Shown: positions 7,149 through 16,510, counted from the stretch's first letter. The stretch is 64,000 nucleotides of DNA from JALYUA01 sp038239305 (GCA_038239305.1 JBBSEW010000007.1:41524-105523), one strand, 5' to 3'. Made by a program: numbers and translations. The notes: generated by a model from the letters alone, not told the origin.

Positions 7149-7624
7149 AACTTTCCCTGGAGGCGTGCGCGGACGGGCTCCGGGACGAGGCCCCGGACAT
7201 CGGCGCCCAGCCGGGCCACTTCCTTGACGAGCCGGCTCGACACGTAGGAATACTCCTCCTTGGCCATCAGAAAGACCGTGTCGATCCCGGGCGCCAGCCT
7301 CCGATTCATCAGGGCCATCTGCAGCTCGTACTCGTAGTCGGACACCGCGCGCAGGCCGCGCACGATCAGGGTCGCTCCCTTTTCCTGCGCGAAGTCCACG
7401 AGGAGGCCTCGAAAAGACTGGATCGGCGTGGTCGGGTCGTCGCCGACGATCTCCCGGATCATCTCGATGCGCTCCGCGATCGAGAAAAGAGGGGTTTTGG
7501 TGTCGTTCTGAAGAATTGCCACGACCACGCGATCCGCGAGCCGGCGCGCCCGGGACAGGATGTCGAGGTGGCCGTTCGTCAGCGGATCGAAGGAGCCCGG
7601 ATAGAGGGCGACGCGTTCGGTCAT
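7145..7624 (-). CDS. coaD: Phosphopantetheine adenylyltransferase
   Basis: 159 aa, the family length. It has the nucleotidyltransferase motif GSFDPLTNGHL (His19), then RGLRAVSDYEYELQMALMNR and the C-terminal SYVSSRLVKEVARLG. It catalyses the fourth step of coenzyme A synthesis, 4'-phosphopantetheine plus ATP to dephospho-CoA. The ATG overlaps the stop of the ABC permease (ATGA), and the stop overlaps the thioesterase start, so it is embedded in the peptide-transporter operon. Confidence 0.97.
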   Translation of the reverse strand: MTERVALYPGSFDPLTNGHLDILSRARRLADRVVVAILQNDTKTPLFSIAERIEMIREIVGDDPTTPIQSFRGLLVDFAQEKGATLIVRGLRAVSDYEYELQMALMNRRLAPGIDTVFLMAKEEYSYVSSRLVKEVARLGADVRGLVPEPVRARLQGKF

Positions 7625-8496
7625 CGGTTCACACTCTTCTCGGTGGTCGCTTCCCGCAAACCCGCGGCGAGCAGATTATAGGCGCTGACCGTCGCGAAGA
7701 GCGCCAGCCCTGGAAAGAGCGCGATCCACCAGGCGTCTTCGATGTAGGCGGGGGCGACGGCGAGAATCCCTCCCCATGAAGCCATCGGCGGAGGCAGCCC
7801 GACGCCCAGAAACGACAGCGCGGCCTCCGCCAGGATCGCCCAGCCCACGCCGAACGCGGCGGACACGAGAAGAGGCGGTGCGGCGACGGGCAGCAGATGG
7901 CGCACCAGGATGCGCGGAGTCGACGCCCCCGCCGATCGGGCCGCCCGCGTGTAGTCGAGGTCCCGCGTCTTCAGGATCTCGGCCCGAGCGAAACGCGCGT
8001 CGCCCGGCCATGTCGTCAGTCCGATCGCAAAGATCACCGTGAGAGGAGAGGGCGGAAGAAACGCCGCCAGCGCGAGGAGCAGGAAGAGCACCGGAAAACA
8101 GAGGACGACCTCCACCAGGCGCGACAGAACGAGGTCGACCATGCCGCCGAACCATCCGGCCGTCGCTCCCACCGAGAACCCGATCAGGACCGACACGGCG
8201 GCGGCCGTCGTTCCTATCGCGAGGGAGATCGGGGTGGCCGCGATCACGCGGGCGAGCAGATCGCGGCCGAGATCATCCGTCCCGAAGGGATGAGCCCGCG
8301 AGGGAGCGAGCAGCCGGTCGTTCAGGCGAATCTCCGCGGCCCGCGCAGAAAAGAGCGGCGACACCGCCGCGACGACCCACAGAAACGCCACGACTGCCAG
8401 GGCCCCGCGCGCGCTTCGCGACAGCCGACCGGGCCGGCTCCGCGCCGAAGAGCCCGCGCGCCCGGCAGGAAATCCAGCGGCCGCGGCCTCGTTCAC
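7621..8496 (-). CDS. DppC/OppC-type ABC transporter permease
   Basis: 291 aa. The N-terminal helix is near residues 30-50, followed by the signature HPFGTDDLGRDLLARVI of DppC/OppC permeases and about five further helices, with the EAA loop RAARSAGASTPRILVRHLLP contacting the ATPase. The start is GTG 8496, overlapping the DppB stop (GTGA). With the permease and lipoprotein upstream it forms the membrane part of a peptide or nickel importer. No ATPase subunits are encoded next to it. Confidence 0.92.
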   Translation of the reverse strand: MNEAAAAGFPAGRAGSSARSRPGRLSRSARGALAVVAFLWVVAAVSPLFSARAAEIRLNDRLLAPSRAHPFGTDDLGRDLLARVIAATPISLAIGTTAAAVSVLIGFSVGATAGWFGGMVDLVLSRLVEVVLCFPVLFLLLALAAFLPPSPLTVIFAIGLTTWPGDARFARAEILKTRDLDYTRAARSAGASTPRILVRHLLPVAAPPLLVSAAFGVGWAILAEAALSFLGVGLPPPMASWGGILAVAPAYIEDAWWIALFPGLALFATVSAYNLLAAGLREATTEKSVNR

Positions 8497-9470
8497 GAGA
8501 TCGATCCGTCCCGCACGCGCGGATCGGCGACCGCCGACGCGATGTCCGCGACGAGAGTCAGGACGAGCGTCGAGACGGCGCCGAGAAGCGACAGCGCGAG
8601 GATCACGGGGTAATCCCGCGACAGGATCGAGTCGAAATAGAGCCTCCCGAGACCCGGCCAGGCGAATATCCGTTCGATGATCACGCTGCCGGAGAGCAGT
8701 CCCGGGAGAACGAGCCCGAGGAGCGTCACGAGCGGGATAAGAGCGTTCCGGAACGCGTGTTTCCAGAGGGCCTGTCGCCGCGAGAGCCCCCGGGCGCGAG
8801 CCGCCAGGACGTAATCCGCGTTCCGTGTCTCGGCGACGCTCGAGCGGATCAGGCGGGCGAAGAACGCCAGAGAACCGTATGTCAGGCAGAGAACCGGAAG
8901 GACGAGGTGCGAGGCCCGGTCGAGAAAGCCGGCCGCGCCTCCTTCCGGCAGATCGGAAGCGACGCCATACAGGGGCAGCCACCGGAGCTTCACGGAGAAG
9001 AGAGTCTGCAGCAGCAGCGCCGCCCAGAAAGCCGGAAGGGAATACAGGGCGAAAAGGATGGCGGAGGACGCGCGGTCGAGAGAGCCCTCCGGCCGGCCGC
9101 CCGCGGCCACGCCGAGGGGCACGGCGATCGCGAGAGTCAGGAGGAGGGCGAGACCGTTCAGCACGAGAGTGTAGGGTAGGGCTTCGCCGATGCGAGCAAG
9201 AACCGGGCGGTGGTCGACGAACGATTCCCCGAAATCGAGCCGCGCCACGCGGCTGATCCATCGGGCGAATCTCTCCGGCAGCGGCCGGTCGAGGCCATAC
9301 AGCCGCTGCATCTCGTGGGCCGCCTGCTGCGAGACCCGCCTGCCGGAGCCCTCCCCGAGCGCCGAGACCGGACTTCCGGGCGCCAGATGCAGGAGCGCGA
9401 AAACCAGGACGACGATGCCCGCAAGGGTCGGAACTGCAAAGGCGAGCCGCCTCGCGATGTAGCGCGTCAT
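8493..9470 (-). CDS. DppB/OppB-type ABC transporter permease
   Basis: 325 aa starting MTRYIARRLAFAVPTLAGIV, the standard first helix of this family. LAPGSPVSAL, RLYGLDRPLPERFARW and the EAA loop LAARARGLSRRQALWKHAFRNALIP are all present, with six predicted helices. ATG 9470 overlaps the stop of the binding protein (ATGA). It pairs with the DppC homologue as the transmembrane channel. Confidence 0.93.
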   Translation of the reverse strand: MTRYIARRLAFAVPTLAGIVVLVFALLHLAPGSPVSALGEGSGRRVSQQAAHEMQRLYGLDRPLPERFARWISRVARLDFGESFVDHRPVLARIGEALPYTLVLNGLALLLTLAIAVPLGVAAGGRPEGSLDRASSAILFALYSLPAFWAALLLQTLFSVKLRWLPLYGVASDLPEGGAAGFLDRASHLVLPVLCLTYGSLAFFARLIRSSVAETRNADYVLAARARGLSRRQALWKHAFRNALIPLVTLLGLVLPGLLSGSVIIERIFAWPGLGRLYFDSILSRDYPVILALSLLGAVSTLVLTLVADIASAVADPRVRDGSIS

Positions 9471-11218
9471 CGCAAAACGGGCGAAGGAGAAGACGGAGGG
9501 CGCGCGGCCGGCCCTCCCTCCTCGCCGGCCGGCCACCAGCCGAGCGGCCCGGGCCAGATCCCGAACATTCCGAGCGGCGACGTCACGAGCCCTCGCACGC
9601 GACGGGAGAACCCGAATTTCTGCGATGAGGTCGCGACGAAGATGACCGGCGCGTCGTCCCGGAAGATGCGGTGCAGCCGGTGGTAGATCGCCGTGCGGCG
9701 GGACTCGTCCTGTTCCGCCCGGGCTTCCTCCATGAGTCGATCGGCGTCCGCATTTTTGTAGAATTCACTGTTCAGGCCGTGGGGAGGCCACTGCGACGAG
9801 TGCCAGAAGGGATAGGGGTCGGGGTTCGGGTCCGATGCCGACCACGCGAGCGACGCCGCCTCGAAGTCTCCGGCGTCGACCCTTTCGGAGAAGGCCGCCC
9901 ACTCGACGGGCCGGATGGTCGCGCGGATCCCGGCCCGGGCCAGCTCCGCCGCGAAGGTCTCGTCGATCTGGCGGCCCGCGGTCGTGCCGGTCGATACGAG
10001 GAGGTCGAACGCGAACTCGCGTCCGCCTCGGTCGCGCACCCCGTTCCCGTTCGAATCGCGCCAGCCCGCGGCGTCGAGCAGCGACGCCGCGCCCGCCGGG
10101 TCGAACCGAAGAGGCGAGACGGTCGCGTCATAGACCGCCGAGTCCGGCGCCCAGGGACCGGAGAGAATCCGGGCCGATCCCTGGAAGAGGTTCCGAACGA
10201 TCGCCGCCCGGTCGAGGAGCATCGTCAGCGCTCGCCGGACACGGGCGTCCGCGAAGAGTGGCGAGCGGTTGTTGAGGGCGATGTAATTCCAGCCGAGATC
10301 GAAATACTCGACGAGCCGGCAGCACGCGGCAAACTCCGGATCCTGCGCCGCTCTCCCCTTCCCGGTCGAATCGAGGCGAGTCTCCTCGAGGTTTCCCGCG
10401 AGCAGCGACCGATACGCCACGGAATCCTCGGGAAGGATCCGAAACACGATGCGATCGAAATGGCCCCTCTCGCCCCACGCGCGCGGATTACGCTCGAGCA
10501 CGATCTCCTGCTGCGGCTTCCAGGAGACGAACCGGTACGGTCCATTCGAAAAGGGGGCGCGGTTGTCGGGCGCGGAGAGAAAGTGCTTCTTCGCGAACCG
10601 CCGCTCCGGAAGAAGCGGCAGCACGAACGACATCGATCGATACGCGTACGTCTCGCGGAAGCGGACGGTGAACGTCTTCTCGCCCGTCGCGTACACCGAC
10701 AGGAGGCCGTCGAAAACCGACCGGAAGACCGGGGACGGGATCTTCGGATCGACGATCGAGCGGATCGTGAACACGGCATCCGCGGCCCGCACCGGGGTCC
10801 CGTCCTCCCATACGGCGTCGTCGCGCAGCGTGAAAAGAAAAGTCCGCCCGTCCGGCGACACCGTGAATCGGGCGAGCCCCGGAACGACCTTCATCTGCGA
10901 GTCGAGGTCGAGCAGGTTTCGGGACACGTACTGGAGGACTTCCTGTTCCGGAAGGCCGGACTGCATGACCGCATTCAGCGTCGCGGGATCTCCGCTCAGC
11001 CGGCGCCGGAGCGTGCCGCCCTCCCCCGCCGGAGCCAGGCCCGACTCGTCGAGGAACCCGAGCGGAGCGGCGACGGCGGCGGGGCGGGGCGTCGCCGACC
11101 GGGTGCTCGCGGACGGCGCGCGATCCGGTTTATCCCGACAGCCGGACGAAAGGAATATCCCGGCGGCGAGCGAAGCCGCGATCGACGCGAGAAGAACGCC
11201 TTTTCGGGGGTTTGCCAC
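9467..11218 (-). CDS. Peptide-binding lipoprotein of an ABC importer (SBP family 5)
   Basis: 583 aa. The signal peptide ends in a lipobox LSSGC (Cys27), so it is predicted to be lipid-anchored in the periplasm. Family-5 blocks follow: GGTLRRRLSGDPATLN, VPGLARFTVSPDGRTFLFTLR, VWEDGTPVRAADAVF, and near the C-terminus WPPHGLNSEFYKN. A loop DSNGNGVRDRGG resembles an EF-hand calcium site. The start is GTG 11218 with CATAAT 8 nt upstream. It heads the operon with both permeases and coaD; the ligand (di- or oligopeptide) is not deducible. Confidence 0.92.
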   Translation of the reverse strand: MANPRKGVLLASIAASLAAGIFLSSGCRDKPDRAPSASTRSATPRPAAVAAPLGFLDESGLAPAGEGGTLRRRLSGDPATLNAVMQSGLPEQEVLQYVSRNLLDLDSQMKVVPGLARFTVSPDGRTFLFTLRDDAVWEDGTPVRAADAVFTIRSIVDPKIPSPVFRSVFDGLLSVYATGEKTFTVRFRETYAYRSMSFVLPLLPERRFAKKHFLSAPDNRAPFSNGPYRFVSWKPQQEIVLERNPRAWGERGHFDRIVFRILPEDSVAYRSLLAGNLEETRLDSTGKGRAAQDPEFAACCRLVEYFDLGWNYIALNNRSPLFADARVRRALTMLLDRAAIVRNLFQGSARILSGPWAPDSAVYDATVSPLRFDPAGAASLLDAAGWRDSNGNGVRDRGGREFAFDLLVSTGTTAGRQIDETFAAELARAGIRATIRPVEWAAFSERVDAGDFEAASLAWSASDPNPDPYPFWHSSQWPPHGLNSEFYKNADADRLMEEARAEQDESRRTAIYHRLHRIFRDDAPVIFVATSSQKFGFSRRVRGLVTSPLGMFGIWPGPLGWWPAGEEGGPAARPPSSPSPVLR

Positions 11219-11226
11219 CGCCGACC

Positions 11227-11232
11227 ATTATG
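11227..11232 (-). promoter_or_regulatory. CATAAT -10 element, 8 nt before the GTG of the binding protein
   Basis: Minus-strand CATAAT then TGGTCGGCG-type sequence to GTG 11218, with no Shine-Dalgarno. Confidence 0.35.
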
Positions 11233-11247
11233 GAGGAACGGGAGATG

Positions 11248-11314
11248 AATCGGGTGGTCCGGTGACCGGGGGATCGGTGACCGGATGATCGGGCGACCGG
11301 GCGATCCGACGATC
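11248..11314. repeat. GATCGGG/GACCGGG 8-nt degenerate tandem repeats
   Basis: Seven or so units of the form GAtCGGGt/GACCGGGg in the 155-bp spacer between the binding-protein start and the beta-propeller stop. Same family as at 558-616. Confidence 0.75.
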
Positions 11315-11373
11315 GTTGCCCGGCAGGCGGACCGGCGCAACCCTGCCGCCGATCTCCTGCCGGAAGACGGGGG

Positions 11374-13554
11374 CTACGGAAGCGGGAAGCTTGCCGGCGC
11401 GACGTTGCGGGCGGCGTCCGTCACCCGGATGAGCAGAAAGCCTCCTCGCGATCTCGCGTCGAGCGGGATCGAGTAGCTTTCGGCGAGGGAATCCGAGAGC
11501 CCGTCCTTCGGTTCGATCCGGACCCACTCCTTTGCGTCGATGCTGTATTCCGCCTCGACGATCGGCGACGCGGCGTCCACCGCTTCGAACTCGAATGCGC
11601 CCGCGCTGACGGCCGTCTTGCGGATGACGGGAGGCGTGTTGTCGATCCGCACCGGCGAAGATTCGCGCGCTCCGGTTTTCTTGTCGTCCGGATTGGCGTC
11701 CGCGTCCGACGCCGTCAGCCGGAAAACGTAGTCTCCGTCCGGCAGAGACGTCGAATCGAACGAGTAGAAGTTCTCCTTGAGGCCCTTGCGCAGTGGCAGC
11801 CACCGCGAGGAGGCCACCGCGCGAAACTCGATCTCGTAGGCGAGGACGTCCTGGTCGGCATCGGTCGCGCGCCACGTGAGGGTTCGATAGCCCTTGCGGA
11901 GGAGGTGCCGGGGCGGACCCTCCGTCTTGTTCTCTTCGAGGCTCGTGAAGATTCCCTTGTCGTCCGGCGCCGTGGTCTCGAAGACGTTGGAGCCGCCGGA
12001 AGCGGAGCGCGCAAAGATCTCGTTCGGTCCGAGCGCAAGCAGGGACTCGACGACCGGGGCCGCATTGCGGTTGTGGTACGCCGCCTCGAGCCGCCGAACG
12101 ATGGGAGCTGCGGATCCGTCGGTGCTCATCCGCACCTTGATCTGCAGATACCGGGCCGTGGGAGCCGGGACGACGTCCGCGTGCTGGCGCGGGCCGAAGG
12201 CGGTCCAGGCGCTCCACGTCGTATCCGGGGCGGATGATTCTCCCGAGCGGAAAGCGAACTCGACGCGTGCGCCGGAGGGCTCGTCGCCTTCCCATCGGAA
12301 CGCGCCGAACCGGCTCGTCCGCCCCGTGTCCTTCACGGCCGATACCCACTCCCCCTGGCGTTTGCCGCCCGTGAGGCGGTAAAGACCCGTCGCAGAGTTG
12401 GTCCCCACGATCTCACCGCCGACGGCGGTCACCTGTTTCTCGTCGAAGGTCCGTTCGAGAGCCGAGCGCCCGGCGGCGATGCGGTACAGCTTCCCGTTGG
12501 GCCCCGTCGCCGCGAGGATGGAGGCCGCATCCACATCCGGCGCCAAGCCGAACACGAGCTCCTGGCTGCTCGTCCACACCGCGCGAGGCGGCTCACTGTC
12601 GTCGAACAGGATCACCTCCGACGAGTAGCCGCCCTTGGAGCCGGTCGTGGGTGTCGGGGCGAGACGCGGCGTCGAGACGCTCACCGTGACTTCGGCCTTC
12701 TCCTTTCCCTCGTCCGGGCTGGCCGACGTGCGGGCGGGCTTGGCGGCCTGGGGAACGTCATGCAGCGCCGAGATCGGTTCGGAGGATCCGGAGGCGGTGG
12801 AGTCCGCCGAGCCGGCGGCGGCCCACACGCGGCCGTCCGCGCTCGCCGCGATCGCGGTGATCTCGGCCTTGGCGGAATCGTAGACGGTCGACACGGCGCC
12901 CGCCGGATCGATGCGGAGGACGAGGCCGGAGCCCGACGTACCCGCCCAGATTCGCCCCCGCTTGTCCGCGAAGAGCGCTCTCACGTGCGCATCCGGCGTC
13001 GTGTGGATTTTCTCGCCGCGGCCCGAGGCCGTGACGCGGTGGATCTCGCCGGGAAGTCCGGTCCCGACGAAGAGAGTCTTGTCGGCAAAGGCGAGCGCCC
13101 AGACGTACTTCGCCTTCGAGGCGTAATAGAGCTTCGGCGCGCCGGATTCGATCCGATAGACATTTCCCCCCGGGGAACCCGCGGCGTAGACCGAGCCGTC
13201 CGGGCCGAGCGCGATCGCCGTCACTTCCTTTTCGGTGAGTGTCGCGAACGTCTCCACCTTTCCGGCAGACGAAACGCGAAGAATGCGCCCCGAGTCTCCC
13301 GTTCCGACATAGGTCGTGCCGCTTCCATCCGAGGCGATGCCGAAGAGCGTCGCCTCGGTGATTCCGTCGATGCGGCGGGCATCGCGCGAGAGAACCAGCG
13401 AACCGTCGATGCCGACCGCGACTCCCCGCGCCTCGCCCGCCGAAAAATCCGACGCGGAGTCAGACAGCCAGATCTTCGTCGTGGCCGCGCGAGCGGCGGA
13501 TGCGACGAGAAACGCGTACACGAGCATCGTCCCGATTCGAAGGGGCTGCCTCAT
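11374..13554 (-). CDS. Large secreted beta-propeller protein of unknown function
   Basis: 726 aa with a signal peptide (LVYAFLVASAARA, about residues 12-24). The first 400 residues are repeats of the type AIALGPDGSVYAAGSPGGNVYRI, LFADKRGRIWAGTSGSGLVLRI and IAASADGRVWAAAG, that is, blades of an NHL/SMP-30-like or two-component-regulator-type propeller. After about residue 420 come beta-sandwich domains, one with PVRIDNTPPVIRKTAVS, typical of Ig/FN3-like modules. The C-terminus ends in a hydrophobic strand. It starts 7 bp after the S55 peptidase stop, with GGTGAGG as ribosome-binding site, so they are one transcript. Ligand or role unknown. Confidence 0.85.
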   Translation of the reverse strand: MRQPLRIGTMLVYAFLVASAARAATTKIWLSDSASDFSAGEARGVAVGIDGSLVLSRDARRIDGITEATLFGIASDGSGTTYVGTGDSGRILRVSSAGKVETFATLTEKEVTAIALGPDGSVYAAGSPGGNVYRIESGAPKLYYASKAKYVWALAFADKTLFVGTGLPGEIHRVTASGRGEKIHTTPDAHVRALFADKRGRIWAGTSGSGLVLRIDPAGAVSTVYDSAKAEITAIAASADGRVWAAAGSADSTASGSSEPISALHDVPQAAKPARTSASPDEGKEKAEVTVSVSTPRLAPTPTTGSKGGYSSEVILFDDSEPPRAVWTSSQELVFGLAPDVDAASILAATGPNGKLYRIAAGRSALERTFDEKQVTAVGGEIVGTNSATGLYRLTGGKRQGEWVSAVKDTGRTSRFGAFRWEGDEPSGARVEFAFRSGESSAPDTTWSAWTAFGPRQHADVVPAPTARYLQIKVRMSTDGSAAPIVRRLEAAYHNRNAAPVVESLLALGPNEIFARSASGGSNVFETTAPDDKGIFTSLEENKTEGPPRHLLRKGYRTLTWRATDADQDVLAYEIEFRAVASSRWLPLRKGLKENFYSFDSTSLPDGDYVFRLTASDADANPDDKKTGARESSPVRIDNTPPVIRKTAVSAGAFEFEAVDAASPIVEAEYSIDAKEWVRIEPKDGLSDSLAESYSIPLDARSRGGFLLIRVTDAARNVAPASFPLP

Positions 13555-13561
13555 GTCGACC

Positions 13562-15667
13562 TCACCAGATTTTCGGAACCACTTCCACGTGGAGGCGGAC
13601 CGATCCGGTCACGGGGACCGGCTCCTCGATCGACTCCGACTGCAGGCGGACGAAGGTCAGATCCGGGGTAGATGCCTCTCCCGGGCCGCGGTCCCGCAGG
13701 ATCGCCGAGACGCTCGGAGGGAGAGAGGGAAGGGCGACTCCGGCGACGACCGCGCCCGGAGCCTTCCGATACGCGAGCAGGTTGAGACTGTTCGGCGGCC
13801 GGATGCGCGCGAGGAAGTCGAGGACCTGGTCGAGCGACTGCGGGTCGGGCGGAATGGCCCCGAGGTCATAGGCCGTCGCGGACGACCCGTCTCCCACGAA
13901 CACGTTCAATGTCCCGGGGGGCGTGTCGGCGGGGATCCGGAGCGGCAGCACGACGCGGCGGCTGCTTCCCCGAAAGTCGACCAGATCCACCCACACGGGA
14001 ACTTCGTCTCCGGGGCGAACCCGTTCCTTCTGCGCCTCGACGTGGAGGACCCGCGCGTTCTGCAGCCGATCCGAGTGAGCGATCTCCACATCGACGCCCA
14101 GGATCGACAGGTCGTGGAATTCATTCGCCATGAGGTAATTCGTCAAGAGCGCCAGGGAGGACACGGCCTCCTCGCGCGCCGAAAGGCCCGAGAAGACGGA
14201 ATCCCAGCGGACCGTCCTATCCGTCGTGCGGATGGACGATTTCCAGACGAGCGTCCGTTCGCCCGAGCGCTTCTCGAGCGTCGTGAGGACGTTGTCGATG
14301 GCGAGAGCGGTGAGAATCGGCGTCAGCATCGGATTGTGCACGGCCTCGAACCGGTACGTCTGGGGCGGGGCGCCGTCCGAAGAGATCCGGAGGGTGATCG
14401 GCACCATCGGCGCGCGCGACCCGAAGGTTCCGAGGATGCCAGTCGAGCGATCCTGCGTGATGGAACCCAGAACCGGTCCCGTCGCCGCGAACTTGAAGGA
14501 GCGGTAGATCGACGGAAGAACCGTGAGGACTTCTGCCTCCGCCATGGGCATCGACACCGGGCCCATCGAAAGGAAAGGATGACCGAACGCGAGAAGGGAG
14601 TTGCCCTCGACCCATGTCACGGTGCCCGTCGCCGAAAGATCCATATCGCCCGAGAGCAACTGCGTCGCGACGGCGGAGCCAGGATGGAGACGGCGCGGAT
14701 CCGCGGCCAGCTCGGGCTTGCCGGCGGTACCGGCGGCCGGCGAAGCGGAAGATGCGCCCGACGGGGCCGTCATCCAGTTCGCGCTTTCGGCAATGCGCTC
14801 GAAGAGCTTGCCCGACGGAGCGATTCCCGTGAGCGAGACCGGCAGGGGCAGAGCCGCCATGCCGTCGGAACCGGCGGGGTGAAGAGGCTTCATCAGGGCG
14901 TCCATGTGGTCCGCGAATCGGCCGCTCGAAAAGGCTGCCACGAGCTCAGCTGTCGAAACAGCTCCCGGAGTCGCGAGGGCGGCAGAAACGCCCGCGGCCT
15001 GCGAGCTCGGAGAGCTCCCGCCGCCGGTCGTGCCGCCGATCGGCACGGGAGGTCTCGCCGGAGCCTGGCGGATGTCGAGCATGCTCTGGATCGGGGTGAT
15101 TCCGCAGATCGGGTCCTTCGAAAACGGCCATCCGTACGCGAGCGCGCCGATCAGCTTTCCTTCGACGTAGACCGGGCTGCCGCTCATCCCGGCGATGATC
15201 CCCGAATTCTCGAGGCCGGCACCCGACACCCGTGCGAGGATCAGATCCTGGCGTGGAGCGTAGCGTTTCAGCACGCCGAGGATCTCGACCTGGAAGCGCT
15301 GAATTCCCTTGCCGTCTCCCAGATCCGAGACGCCCCAGCCCTTCATCCCGGCGGTGAGCTTGTCGGGAGACAGCGTTTCGATCGGAGCGACCTGTGCCGC
15401 CGGGGACGGCGATGCCGGCGCGGCCTTCGCGGACTGCGCCGGGTGCGCTTTCGTCACCATCGGCACCATCGGCACCGTCAGGACAGGCGGCGGTCGCGAT
15501 ATCGCGCCGGCGGATTCCGCCGTCGTGGCCCAGGCAACCGATGCGGTGAGAGAGAGAGCCAGAAACGCGGCGGCGCGAATGGCGCCTTCCGAGGTCTCGA
15601 CGGCGAACCGCTGCGGCCGCGCGAGAGGATTCACAGCATGCACAACGCCACGGCTTCCTGCCTGCAT
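13562..15667 (-). CDS. SpoIVB-type (S55) serine peptidase domain protein, secreted
   Basis: 701 aa. The hydrophobic signal (AAFLALSLTASVAWA) sits at about residues 32-46, so the real start may be a GTG near residue 8-12. The S55 domain (about 95-260) has GMKGWGVSDL and GIIAGMSGSPVYV, where the second Ser of MSGSP (about residue 163) is the family nucleophile. A second block, TVTWVEGNSLLAFGHPF, also belongs to this family. The C-terminal half is beta-rich. S55 peptidases process substrates in sporulating Firmicutes; in diderm non-sporulators the substrate is unknown. It is upstream of, and coupled to, the beta-propeller gene. Confidence 0.85.
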   Translation of the reverse strand: MQAGSRGVVHAVNPLARPQRFAVETSEGAIRAAAFLALSLTASVAWATTAESAGAISRPPPVLTVPMVPMVTKAHPAQSAKAAPASPSPAAQVAPIETLSPDKLTAGMKGWGVSDLGDGKGIQRFQVEILGVLKRYAPRQDLILARVSGAGLENSGIIAGMSGSPVYVEGKLIGALAYGWPFSKDPICGITPIQSMLDIRQAPARPPVPIGGTTGGGSSPSSQAAGVSAALATPGAVSTAELVAAFSSGRFADHMDALMKPLHPAGSDGMAALPLPVSLTGIAPSGKLFERIAESANWMTAPSGASSASPAAGTAGKPELAADPRRLHPGSAVATQLLSGDMDLSATGTVTWVEGNSLLAFGHPFLSMGPVSMPMAEAEVLTVLPSIYRSFKFAATGPVLGSITQDRSTGILGTFGSRAPMVPITLRISSDGAPPQTYRFEAVHNPMLTPILTALAIDNVLTTLEKRSGERTLVWKSSIRTTDRTVRWDSVFSGLSAREEAVSSLALLTNYLMANEFHDLSILGVDVEIAHSDRLQNARVLHVEAQKERVRPGDEVPVWVDLVDFRGSSRRVVLPLRIPADTPPGTLNVFVGDGSSATAYDLGAIPPDPQSLDQVLDFLARIRPPNSLNLLAYRKAPGAVVAGVALPSLPPSVSAILRDRGPGEASTPDLTFVRLQSESIEEPVPVTGSVRLHVEVVPKIW

Positions 15668-15672
15668 TCCCT

Positions 15673-15701
15673 TTGACCGCTTCCGGCCCGTATGTTACGG
15701 T
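15673..15701 (+). promoter_or_regulatory. Putative tol-operon promoter in a 41-bp divergent spacer
   Basis: TTGACC (15673-15678) with 17 nt to TACGGT (15696-15701), or TATGTT at 15691-15696, lies before the ATG at 15709. The divergent S55 gene starts at 15667, so both promoters must sit in this short stretch. Confidence 0.3.
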
Positions 15702-15708
15702 CAAAACA

Positions 15709-16458
15709 ATGTTGTTCGCGCTTTTGCAGCCCGTCCGCGCCGAGAATCTCCCGGCCGGCGGCGACTCCCTCCTCGTTTTCTTCCGCGAAACAGGCCCCAC
15801 GGCGAAGATCGTCCTCGGGATCCTGCTCTTCTTCTCGCTCGTGTCGTGGGTGATCATTTTCGCCAAATTCATCCGGTTGCGGCGCGTCGCCGGCCAGTCC
15901 GAGAAGTTCGTCGCGTTCTTCCGGAAGTCGAAGCGGTTCTCGGAGGTCAACACGATCGCCGCCCAGCTCACGGATTCCCCGCTGACGACGCTCTTCAAAG
16001 CGGGTTACGCCGAGCTCGACGCGCAGGTGAAGGCTAACCGCCCCGAGGATCCGGCCGTCACCGCGGCCGGGACGCCCGCCGGAAAGCTCCTCATCAAGAA
16101 CATCGCCGGGGTCGAGCGCGCTCTCGAGCGGGCGATCGGCGTGGAAGTCGCGCGTCTCACCCGATACATGACGTTTCTCGCCACGACGGCGTCCGCCTGT
16201 CCTTTCATCGGGCTCTTCGGAACCGTCTGGGGAATCATGCAGTCGTTTCGTGCGATCGGAAACACGGGCTCGACGTCGATCGCCGCGGTGGCTCCGGGCA
16301 TTTCCGAGGCGCTCGTGAATACAGCCGCCGGACTGGCCGCGGCCATTCCCGCCCTGATTTTCTACAACTACTTCATGGGTCAGGTCCGCGCGCAGCGCGC
16401 GGGAATGGAGGATTTCTCCCTCGAGTTCATTAATCTGGCGGAAAGAAATTTCACCTGA
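15709..16458 (+). CDS. tolQ: TolQ/ExbB proton-channel subunit
   Basis: 249 aa from ATG 15709 (an in-frame codon at 15673 is too far upstream). The first helix is LGILLFFSLVSWVIIFAKF. The MotA/TolQ/ExbB core follows: RYMTFLATTASACPFIGLFGTVWGIMQSF, then GISEALVNTAAGLAAAIPALIFYNYF. With TolR it forms the proton-driven motor that energises TolA at the inner membrane. The tolR, tolA/tonB, tolB, pal and cpoB genes following in order identify it as TolQ rather than ExbB. Confidence 0.93.
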   Translation: MLFALLQPVRAENLPAGGDSLLVFFRETGPTAKIVLGILLFFSLVSWVIIFAKFIRLRRVAGQSEKFVAFFRKSKRFSEVNTIAAQLTDSPLTTLFKAGYAELDAQVKANRPEDPAVTAAGTPAGKLLIKNIAGVERALERAIGVEVARLTRYMTFLATTASACPFIGLFGTVWGIMQSFRAIGNTGSTSIAAVAPGISEALVNTAAGLAAAIPALIFYNYFMGQVRAQRAGMEDFSLEFINLAERNFT

Positions 16459-16470
16459 GAAAAAGTCTTC

Positions 16471-16510
16471 CGTTCTCAGTTCTCAGTTCTCAGTTCTCAG
16501 CTCTCAGTTC
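16471..16510. repeat. TCAGTTC 7-nt tandem repeat (about 5 copies) between tolQ and tolR
   Basis: Nearly perfect TCAGTTC units in the 150-bp tolQ-tolR spacer. Related units occur at 20925-20965, 46812-46835, 54056-54102 and 60905-60940. Confidence 0.85.

Noticed and set aside
10080..10120. EF-hand-like loop in the peptide-binding protein as a separate calcium-binding function
   Set aside because: DxNxNGxxD loops are common within SBP family 5 proteins and are likely structural.
13562..15676. Long plus-strand open frame across the S55 and propeller genes
   Set aside because: Its composition is Arg/His/Asp/Gly-rich shadow; the minus-strand products have signal peptides and known motifs.
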